A stretch of DNA of 64,000 nucleotides from Apostichopus japonicus (taxonomy: Eukaryota; Echinodermata; Holothuroidea; Aspidochirotida; Stichopodidae), in NCBI RefSeq assembly GCF_037975245.1, contig NC_092578.1, positions 14,612,321-14,676,320 of the forward strand, in the 5' to 3' direction. Every line of letters starts with the position of its first letter. The stretch's first letter is position 1. A program made the translations under genes and the position numbers. The notes under the pieces are model-generated. The model was not told where the DNA came from. It made no database searches and was given only the letters and a program-made list of their open reading frames with translations. Shown here in pieces: positions 13,767 to 23,529 of the stretch.

Positions 13767-14149
13767 TAAAAGAAAAACGCGAAGACACCGGGAAGAGAAA
13801 GAGGAACAGTGACATCATTGCAGCGCTGAAGGGTAGCCAGTGACGGATCAATGATTTCGTAAAAGTGTGCCTCACCCTACCCCTTACACCGACAACTCCA
13901 TTTTTTTGACGTTTCCATTTTCCTCTCTCACTAATGATCTATATATATACTATATATGGTCTATCATAACGCGTGTGTAGAATTGTGCTATGAAACCAAC
14001 TGTGGCTGGTCTCGAACTCGACCGTGTCGTCGGGGAACATGACGCATTTTGGGATGGGGGCGACCGCCCCCCCCCCCATTCAGCATTTTTTTAAATGATA
14101 TCGCTAAGTAATTTCAAAATAGAAAGTGCTTAGATGCAACTTACAAGGC

Positions 14150-15750
14150 CTGGGAAGTGTCATTTCCAGCGATCTGGGAGACATTTTCGGCCAAAATTTG
14201 CTTGTACGCTTCGCGCTAACAAATGGTCCTGGGTAGTGCCATTTCCAGCGATCTGGGAGGCATTTTCGGCCAAATTTTCTTGTACGCGTTGCGCCAACCT
14301 ATGGTGGCGCTACGCTTAGATAATTTGCCTACAGGCTTCGCCCCTCCCTTGGCAAATTCCTCGCTACGCGCCTGTTCGAATTTGTAACGCAAACAGCAGA
14401 TATCACATCATATCAGTGAGCATGAAAATGGCGTTCCAGGATGAAAATCCTCAAATCTGTCCGACTTGCCTGAAAAAATAACCAACAATTTTCGCGCGCG
14501 AAGCGCGCGTTCAACGTGTCAATGTCAATATCATATAAGCAAGCATCGGTTATTACATATCATGCCATCATGCCGTACGGTCCGTTAAAATTGCGCAGTA
14601 TACCGCGGGATGCTAATGTAAACAACGACATGTCTCATGTAGATGTATAAAAAGCATGGAGGTCCAATTATGTCAAAAGTTTCCTTTACATTAGTAATGG
14701 CAAATTAGGGGCTGCACCCGCCGCGCAGTGGCGGAGCGTCCATACGGTGGAGCGTCCACTCACCATACGGCGGAGCGTCCACTCAAATGGACTGCTGGCG
14801 CCTTTTTCAGCCCTTTACCACTTTTTACTTATTCTAGATTATTGACTTTTTTATTGCGCTCTCATCTACTTATTGACATTTGTCACATTTTGTTGGTGTA
14901 ATTTGACGATGACACCCTATTCTTCGTTTATCTGCAAATTAGCCAGGCCCTGAAAGGGTCATTTCCGGCGATCTAGGGAGTATCTTTACTCAAAATTTGT
15001 CTGTGCGCTACGCGCCAACCAGTGGTGGCGCTCCGCTTAGATAGTGTCGAAAGCGCCCCTACAGACCATTCTCGCCCCTCCTGACCAATACCCCTAGCTC
15101 CGCCACTGCCGCCGCGCCTCCTACGCCTATGTGTGTAGTGTTCGGTTGAAGGAAATATCTGCTATTTTTCATTTCCTTCAACCAAGTTTAATAATAGCCG
15201 TTATAAGAGGTTTAAAATTTGTACACCAATAAATTAACTGTGTCTGAATTTTCGAAAATTTCTGACCAACATTGTGCATCACACTTCCCTCTACTCGTGC
15301 AATTTTGACCGGTCTGTTAGGGGTTGAAGGTAGTTTTTCTATATTGGTTGTCCATAGATGAAATTTTGTACAACATTATGGGTATATATGTTTTGAAGTG
15401 AGTTTATTCACGAGAAATGTGAATTTTCAAATTCTGAACAAATTTGGGGCTTAAAACCTTGAAAAGTGGGGCTGACGGGTATTGTGGGCCGCGACGTAGA
15501 ATCACCTACAAAAGCAAAGACCCACAGGACATGCGATCAGGTCGAACATGACGTGTGCCGGGTTGACAATCTTCAAAAAGGATGGATGGAAAAAAAAACT
15601 ATTAGGAAATACTTGGTTCTCAGGCCAAAGTGTACATCTGGTTGGTCATTTCAAGCCCGAGAAGTGCCGTTTCCGGTGATCTGGGGGGTATCAAACCAGA
15701 AATTTTCTTGTACGCTGCGCGCCAACCGATGGTGGCGCTCCGCTTAGATA
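14150..15750 (+). repeat. four dispersed copies of a ~100-bp unit
   Basis: Copies at about 14148-14215, 14225-14322, 14945-15045 and 15650-15750. Shared words are TTTCCAGCGATCTGGGAG (or TTTCCGGTGATCTGG), CAAAATTTTCTTGTACGC, GCGCCAACC, ATGGTGGCGCTCCGCTTAGATA. They are probably internal parts of related non-autonomous elements. Confidence 0.8.
14726..15108. mobile_element. hAT-like non-autonomous element, 383 bp, perfect 8-bp target duplication
   Basis: The termini are CAGTGGCGGAGC and GCTCCGCCACTG, exact inverted copies over 10 or more bases. Both flanks carry CCGCCGCG (14718-14725 and 15109-15116). The CAGTGGCG terminus and 8-bp duplication are characteristic of hAT elements. There is no coding capacity. 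It sits inside the larger mosaic. Confidence 0.85.
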
Positions 15751-15966
15751 GTAATTCGCGCCCCCCGGGTTAGAAAATCCTGGATACGCGCCTGTATACG
15801 CTGTAAGCCTCCATATTTACACGTGGTACACGGTAAGTTTAAATAATTTATAATTTACATCTAGGTCAGGATCTGGTCCAATTAACACTTTTGCATTTAT
15901 TGTTCAACAATTTACAACCGTGAATAGAGTTTGACTACATTGGGGGCAGCTCCATATACGTCATAC

Positions 15967-15999
15967 TATAGTTCATTTATACAGTATAAATGAACTATA
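15967..15999. repeat. perfect hairpin, 15-bp arms, 3-nt loop
   Basis: TATAGTTCATTTATA, then CAG, then the exact reverse complement. Confidence 0.9.
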
Positions 16000-16409
16000 T
16001 GTCATACATGTCCAAGTGTATCAAGCTGAGAGTCTGTAAGACTCTACTTAAAATATAGATCAGTTCCCTCATAGAACGACACCAAAGGTTTTTCTGTGTG
16101 ACGTCATGTTTCATCCGGTGTTGGGTATTGTATATGTTACATGAGCCACCTTTTCCCAACAACAACTTTGTTACCACCATATCATTACCGTGTGTCGCTT
16201 ATAAGGTCGAATACTTTTCTAAGAACTGTCAACCAAGTTAAAGAGCCTGGCTACGTAAACCAAACAACCTTATCGATCCACTCCCAAGCACATCCTCAGT
16301 GGTATGTAGACTGTAAACATTCGACCATATAACGATGTTAAGTTAAGTATCACGTGTCCTTTCGAAATTGAATATTTATGCAAATGGTCTACACTGGCAA
16401 AACTCTTAA

Positions 16410-16768
16410 AGGCATTGAAAACTCGCCCCAAACCGCGTGCGGCCATCTGAAAAAGTTAACTTTCTGTTGCTTGCAAGTGACGTTTTGTTCGTGTCGCTAC
16501 AAAATGCAGACAGTAATGAAACGTGATACCTTGTTATCTTTAGCTGGGCCTGAGATGTCCATCGCTGTACACTGTGTACACTGTGCTGTGGGTATTGGCC
16601 GCAGCTGTATGTACTGACTGTACACTAGTGTCTAATTACCGACGGTAGCAAGCTGTGTGTGTTTTTTCTGGGATCGATGGTGGTGTCTAACACTTTTGTT
16701 ACACCTCATTCGAAACTAGGTCAGATTACCGACATTAGACGTTTCTTTTGCGCGAGTCTTCAAACCCT
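16410..16768. mobile_element. TTAA-flanked MITE, copy 1 (359 bp)
   Basis: Flanked on both sides by TTAA (16406-16409, 16769-16772). The terminal inverted repeats are AGGCATTGAAAACTCG and, read from the other end, AGGGTTTGAAGACTCG. A closely similar copy is at 48284-48646. TTAA targets are used by the piggyBac and Kolobok superfamilies. It has no coding capacity. Confidence 0.85.
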
Positions 16769-16903
16769 TTAAGGCGAGTTGTGTCTGTCCCTGATTATCC
16801 CTATATATACCCAGAACTTCCAGTACAATATTCTGCGTTTATATTCCTCCCCATTGGCCTTTCCTTCTCCTCTCTTGCCGCGTGTTGTGCGGAGTGTTAT
16901 TTA

Positions 16904-17711
16904 GGTTACATCTCTATGTTCCGACGTCTCTATGTTCCGACGTCTCTATGTTCCGACGTCTCTATGTTCCGACTTCTCTATGTTCCGACAATTTTTTTTG
17001 GACTCTTAATTTTTTTTTACCAAAATTTTTTCGGCCCCATTTTTTTCGGACCCAATTTTTTTCGGCTCCAATTTTTGTTCACCCAATTTTTTTTGGACCT
17101 CATTTTTTTTGGACCCATATTTTTTCGGACCCATTTTTTCGGACCCAATTTGTTGGTACCCCATGTTTTTTTAGGAGACTCATTATTTTTGGACCCCCAT
17201 TTTTCGGACCGTGGGGTGGGGACTGACAAAAAAAAGTTGGTGTTAGGGGTCGCAGGTCCCGGTGATCCACTTTTAGGTCCCGACCGTCCTTTGGTCCTAA
17301 TCAGGGGTCAGGAAAAAATTGGTCACAAATAATGTTGGTCCAAAATTTGGGTCCAAAAAATTTTGGGTCCGAAAAATTTTGGTCCAAAATAATTGGGGTC
17401 CCAAATAACATTGGTCAGAAAAAATTTGGTCCGAAAACATGTTGGTAAAAAATTTTGCCCAAAAATATATGGGTCCGAAAAAATTGGGTCCGAAAAAATT
17501 TTGGTCCAAAAGAATGGGTTCCGAAAAAAAAATGGGTCACAAAAGAATGGGGTCAGAAAAAAATTGGGTAACAAAAAAATGGGTCCGAAAAAAATGTGGT
17601 CAAAAAAATTAGAGTCCAAAATATTATCGGAACATTGAGACGTCGGAACATTGAGACGTCGGAACATAGAGACGTCGGAACATAGAGACGTCGGAACATA
17701 GGGATGTCACC
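16904..17711. mobile_element. foldback element with ~350-400 bp inverted arms and 8-bp target duplication
   Basis: The outer ends are GGTTACATC and GATGTCACC (inverted, one mismatch), flanked by identical GTTATTTA at 16896-16903 and 17712-17719. Each arm has about five units of TCTATGTTCCGACG followed by many units of GGACCCAATTTTTTTC. The right arm is the inverted counterpart. A central unrelated part of ~80-90 bp (about 17215-17300) is the loop. Frames through the arms (Phe/Gly/Pro or Lys/Gly-rich) are artefacts. The superfamily is unknown; an 8-bp duplication with GG...CC ends and long arms would fit a MULE-like or other foldback element. Confidence 0.8.
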
Positions 17712-17719
17712 GTTATTTA

Positions 17720-20390
17720 TAGCGGGAGTGAGCGCGGTACATTGAAGAACAGCGGTAAGTTCTCAGTCAGTAGTAAAGTTGGTTGGTAGATGGATCGGAA
17801 TTCACATCACAGACTCAACAGAGTTTATACATGATCCTGGTTAAAGGTTGCTGAAAGGTCTATGTTGTGTGTACTGCCTATCTGAACAGACACTACACAT
17901 GATCTTAGCTCAAATGCGGAGAATGAAGCGACTTAACATAAATGTTTATGTTTAGAATGTAAAAGGTCAATTCTTTTGCGTCTGGGATTCTTTATCTGTT
18001 CCTTTATGTTTGTCGTAAATAGTCGGATCCTGTTGGGATTTGGTTGTAAAAAAAAGGTAAGATATCTTAGCCACCTGCACAGATGCATGAATAATTAGAA
18101 AGATCTAACCAGAACACATCTGAAGGGATAACCACTATATAAATTAATAACTATACCAATAAACTATATAGCAATCCAACCTGAAAATTTCGTAAAGAAC
18201 AGAGCATATTCAACACCTTCTATACTTGAAAATGTTCTTAAACATTGTAAACATTTCATCGAGACCATAGGTCTAATGTTGTCCCATAGTGACGTTTGTG
18301 TTGCATCTGAGGAACCGACCTAATGGTATGTGTACTAGACTATATAGTCCAGTCGCTTTAACTGATGATCCTCTAAGCTCAGCGTTCCAAACTTTGGAAG
18401 TGGTATAGAAATGCAACATGGAATGATAGCATCCTCTTTTAGCATTATACAACATATCAAAATTAATTGTGTTCCTGAATTCATCTTTTAGGTTAGTCTT
18501 TCATTAACATAATGACCTGAATTCATGAATATGCATATGGTACTATATATCTGATGAACCAATTGCAAGAGGTGGGAGGAGCTTTAATGTCATATCAAGG
18601 TAATAATTATATCGTTTTATGTCATTCTTGTACATACTCTTGAGAGTGTTCTGCAATCAACTCAAAGTTTTAACTTGGTAAAACAACAACCGTTATAATA
18701 TACTCTCCATTCTCTTGAGTATATACATGCAGGTTGCATGTGATACTAAATTAAGTCTCTCCTGACTTATAGCAGTTTGCATAGATAAATATACAATGTT
18801 CTAAATATTTCGTAGAAAATCTATTATCCTGATGGTATAGGGCAAGTGAGAGTCAAGGATACTTAAATGAGCCTTTATTCGTGAATATATTTCCTGGTTG
18901 CTATAGATTTTTGACGTCATGCACGACGTCATAACAAGATATATCTCTGTCATTTACAGTATGTATATATACACGTTGGTTTGTCCATCGAAAGAACCAT
19001 ATCTATTAAATTCCTCCTGAAATACGAGTCAGGTGACTTTGTTTATGATATCCATTGGTTGCAATGGAACAGAAGTTGAACATAGTTCGTCCAATGAAAT
19101 GGCTGTATTTAATGTGAGGTCCTATTCAATTTTTTCTTTCTCTGATGGTTAATGAATCTTGGGGACAATGTTGCTGGATTTTCTTCTTGCCCAAAATGTC
19201 ACAGTGCATCTCTAATGGTAGTTTACAATAGCAGCAACCTGGAAGACAAAATAAAGATGCTATTAGGAAGGAGATTCCTGTTATTGTTTTTAATAGAGAC
19301 ACCTCCCTGTTTCAACGTACCGCTTTCCCATATGTAGGAGGAAACATCGTCCAGCGCAAAAGATGGGACGGGGTCTAATGTCAGTCGCGGAAACGTTCAG
19401 TCGAGACGATTTTTTTTACATTCAGTTGGGATGCCGTATTTATTAGCACAACTTTGCGTTTAGATCTAATTATTACATACATCTATAACAAGTTTGTACA
19501 GTACAAGCTAAACAGTTCCCCATCATCATTATTTCAAAATTTGCAAATTATAGCACCAGTTGCAGAAACACCCTCCATTTCACCACAATAACAAAATAAC
19601 ATCTTCCTAACCACAGCATATCGCTAAATGTCACATTATGTCAATATAGACCTATAGCATTATCATTTCATATTACAAACCTTATGCAGAATGACTATGC
19701 TTTAGGAATATATCCGCAAAATTCAAAAGCGGTGTAGGTTTCTACTCTATCTACCCCCCCCCCCCCCCACCCCCCACTCCCCCTCACACTTCTGCCTCTT
19801 CCCCTTCCCTTCGAAATGGAGAGAGCTCTGAAAATCCAGCGACAACATAGAAAGAAATACATTTACTTTATATCGATTCCTCCGACTTCTATAGGCAACT
19901 TAGATTTCTGTCCTGTCTGTCACCATAATTTAAGTGGTTTTGAGGCGTTGTTGCATCACTTGCATGGGATATTATTCTGGGATGACGTAACAAACTATTA
20001 CTTACGTAATGCGCATGACTGAAAGAACCATTCACGTATCAGCTGTTTTGTTAGTAGAATCGCCCTGAGTTGATGTAACTGCATCATATTTCACGCTAGC
20101 GCGACCTTAAGATGAAGAATGTGTGGAAAACAAGATATTCACAATAATATTATGGTTTACAAGCTAGCATCTATTTCATACACGACACAGTAACGGATGC
20201 TAAGATCTTTGATGTTATACCGTTTAATATCTTTTCTTTGAAACTTGGGCAAATTGTAAAACAAATTTAAGTTTTTGTAGTTATATTATGTGCTCTGATA
20301 CGGTAACTATTTATATTATGAAATATCAACATTCCCCTGGCGCGGATGTTTCTGAAAGCAAGTATCGTTTACTTTAGTTTATTAAGTGGA
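17720..20390. other. intergenic region downstream of SLC23 copy A
   Basis: No exon recognised. A tRNA-like fragment is at about 18300-18395, and a long poly-C tract is at about 19757-19785. Confidence 0.4.
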
Positions 20391-20632
20391 TCACAAATAT
20401 AGATCCGAAGTCAGATACGAACCATTTCGTTTTGCCGGGCGGTGACAATAATTCTTCACTCTAAATCCTTGGAAGGTTGGACTGAACGGTAGATGTCTGA
20501 AAAATCCAATCCGTCGAATCCGTCTCATACCGAAAGGAAGGTCGTAACATTTTGAAAGAGCGCCATCTTCTTCGAGCGTTTGACTGGATGACTTGTGCTT
20601 GGTTGAAACTAAACCTCTTTCTTCCAAAGTGC
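20391..20632 (-). CDS. SLC23 copy A exon 12 (C-terminal)
   Basis: Starts after CCGATTAG and gives [10 protein letters not shown], then [20 protein letters not shown] and FSPTFQGF, ending in a basic tail. The EERG and YDLPFG motifs match the family C-terminus. The stop codon is at 20391-20393. Confidence 0.92.
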
Positions 20633-23119
20633 CTAATCGGCAAAATGTTACAATTTTGTTTCTAGTTATCATTGTTAGCAGACAAATAAATGAAACTTCA
20701 TATAATACATTAGCATGTTGGTGGAGTCTACACAGTTTTAAAAACAATGACCGACAAGACCAGGTTTATTTAGCAAGGAAAGCAATAGCAAATGAGGAAA
20801 ACCCCTTTCATGACCCTTCATCGGACATTTACACCCTATTAAAATCAAATTAGATTCCTAGAATTAGTAGAACTCACCCTTATCAGGGAAAGATGTTTAC
20901 GACAATTATTACAAACGTCTACTGACAAAATTAGGCCTATTTGAAAATAGAGAACTTATTCCGAAAATGTAGATCAATAAAATACTACGTGAAAGGCAAT
21001 TGTGGTGCAACACGTTAACAACAGTGAATGTTGTAGTGGCGCGCTTCACAAACTTGCCAATGCTTAAATAATTCCGACAATACAGTGGCGTAACTCCATA
21101 TAGGAATAGCAAATCCGTAGTTACGGCTGTGAAGAAAAGTGCAGAATACCAACCGGAGGACATGTCCCAAAACTGTTATCAACTGAATTTATGTGTGAAC
21201 TTGTTTTGCATTCTGACTATAGCACTGGTCCTCAGACGACATTCGCAAAGTATCACCAAGTCCTCACAAGAATTCAATTGTTAAAGGGGATTGTTAGCTA
21301 GGGTCAGGTAGGGTACGTGAATTCGAAAATAGAAAAACGATGCTGTCATCATCATGAATGTGAAACACACATGTGGTAGTGTGTGTGGTTTGGATGTCAA
21401 AGAGCACAAAAATGGGAAAGCAGAGCCAAGTTTAGACCACTTTAAGCCTTCAAAGGGCATGGCACGAAAAAGTTGTTTATTTGTGAGTTTATATATGAGA
21501 GGTTGGGGTCTGATTGCTAAAGCCAAAAATCAACATGGTCGTGATACGGTAAATTGAAGGTATCATGAATGGCTAACATTTCAGATATCCCGCAGGGGAT
21601 AGCTTTTACCTATTGAGAACTTCTAAAAGCTTTTATTATGACTACAGTATACGCTATAAGTCAATGTGGCATCTACATGAAGTATCCTACATCTACCTTC
21701 TTACTTTTATCGCAAATTATAATTGATCACAAATCATAGATTATACCTTAATAACTCAAAAAAAAAATCGTCGCGCACTTAACGATCTTTTTCTTTTCCT
21801 TTCACGTGCTCACCAATAAGTTCGAATAATCCAGACGTCTCAAAAACCAAATGTAAAGAATTAACCTTGGCCTTTTACTGGTTTGTAGATTCTGATTTCA
21901 ATGGAAATGGCAGAAATAAAAAAAAAATGGATATGTTAGAATTACGAACCCGGTATAGTGTTATCGAGAAAAGCCGCAATAGCCCCTCCAACAAACATAT
22001 TAACACTCAGTAACACAATGATTATTTGGTTGACCTCGGGAAATCCTGTATCGTACAAAAAACAACACAAGATTTACTCAATACAGTATTCGATATTTAT
22101 AAATTAAGAAGACAGCCTAAGAGGCAAAAGAAAGAAGCAATGTGACTTTAAATTGATAAAACTAATAAACCACGTTTTGAAATTCAGGGAAAGCAGAACA
22201 TTTTAAATGAAGTTGCTATAACCAAGCAAGTCATTACTAACATGAAGGGGACCGATGAAGGAGTGGAGATTCATTGCGGGATTCCGGGGCTCCCTATAGT
22301 TGAAAAATAGTTTTGGAGGTACAACTATTCTAGCCAGTATTGTAATGTTAAAGATGTTAACATGTTGTGGAAGGGGGTAGTATATATCATATCACAATGA
22401 AAGTAACTGTGAATAGGAATGAACTAATTTCCAAAGTGGCGTCGCCAGACATTCAGAAGTGTGTGTATGTGGGGGTGATCATTCACAGCACAGTTCGAGG
22501 GGGGGGGGCACAGAATGTTGGTACTGCAAGCTGGCGCCGAAGTCATATCGGCGTGGGTTCCAAGGGCCCGCTATATATGGCACCTGGTTGGGGTAAATAG
22601 ATGGAGTTTCATTATTTCCAGAACTTATTTAATCCCAGGAATATACTTTCTTCACTGAAAGGTTTCATCGACGTTGACTCTCCAAATTATGTGGGAATGA
22701 AGTTTCTATAGATTGTATCATCCAGGAAAATCAAGTACTTTCATAAGACAATATACTTTTAGAAAGTTCCATTCATAATTTGTGAGAAATACAAAATTCT
22801 TAGATTGGGAAGGTATCCGGAAGTGGATTGGAAGGGTACGGATGGGGGTTTGAGAAGGGTGTGGAGGAGGGAGAGCTAATAAGGTATAACCAGTCTTTTG
22901 TACTTCTATCGTGTTTAACGAAAAGCGTACTCGCCGTATACTTACTAGTGTTAATAGCGTCATTGTTGTCTTTTATATAGGTCGGAATCACAAACCCCAT
23001 CAATAATGAAACTCCTAAAACAAACAGATTCCTCGAAGAATTCAAATTAACAAATTGAAGGTTAGACAGACCTACGGATGCGACCAATCCTGTCCAGGAA
23101 AGAAAAGAAAAAGACAAAG

Positions 23120-23191
<72 letters not shown>

Positions 23192-23452
23192 GAAAATCGT
23201 AATGAGTTGGAAAATCAAGAACAGTGAATAAACTTTCAGCCTCCACCGGGATTCGAACCACGGGCCTTCCGCTCTGTACGCGGACACCCTAACCACTAGG
23301 CTATGGACGCTGATTGTTCCAGAGGTTCGAAACCGGTAAGGAAGTCGTAATTCCACTGTAGGCGTTTGTCACCTGTATCGAACAATACTAGTTCTGTTTT
23401 TGGTGACATATTTTGCCTTACTCTAGAGATCAAACATGATGCTGACCAACTC

Positions 23453-23529
<77 letters not shown>

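Larger units (their letters stand above)
13600..15794. mobile_element. mosaic of hAT-like transposon debris
   Basis: The left end CAGGTGCGTATCCAGG at 13600 and the right end CCTGGATACGCGCCTG finishing at 15794 are inverted copies, and the shape CAGG-GCGTATCCAGG is typical of hAT termini. The flanking 8-mers do not match, so the two ends may belong to different insertions. Inside are a polypurine run, four copies of a ~100-bp unit and a complete nested element at 14726-15108. No transposase frame is seen. Confidence 0.5.

Noticed and set aside
13578-13875. Lys/Arg/Glu-rich frame resembling a nuclear low-complexity protein
   Set aside because: Translation of the 120-base polypurine run.
16748-17667. 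Long frames rich in Phe/Gly/Pro or Lys/Gly
   Set aside because: Produced by the GGACCC-T-tract units of the foldback element; mirrored on the opposite strand by the inverted arm.
19816-20022. Frame with CPVCHHNL...HHLH, resembling a zinc finger
   Set aside because: Spacing does not fit a standard C2H2 finger and there is no further finger, splice context or relation to neighbours.
20593-20853. Plus-strand 86-codon frame
   Set aside because: Overlaps the last SLC23 copy A exon on the opposite strand and has no recognisable motif outside it.
23072-23356. Frame with [17 protein letters not shown]-like text
   Set aside because: This kind of text is the well-known by-product of translating a tRNA B box and T arm; it is the tRNA-like element, not a protein.
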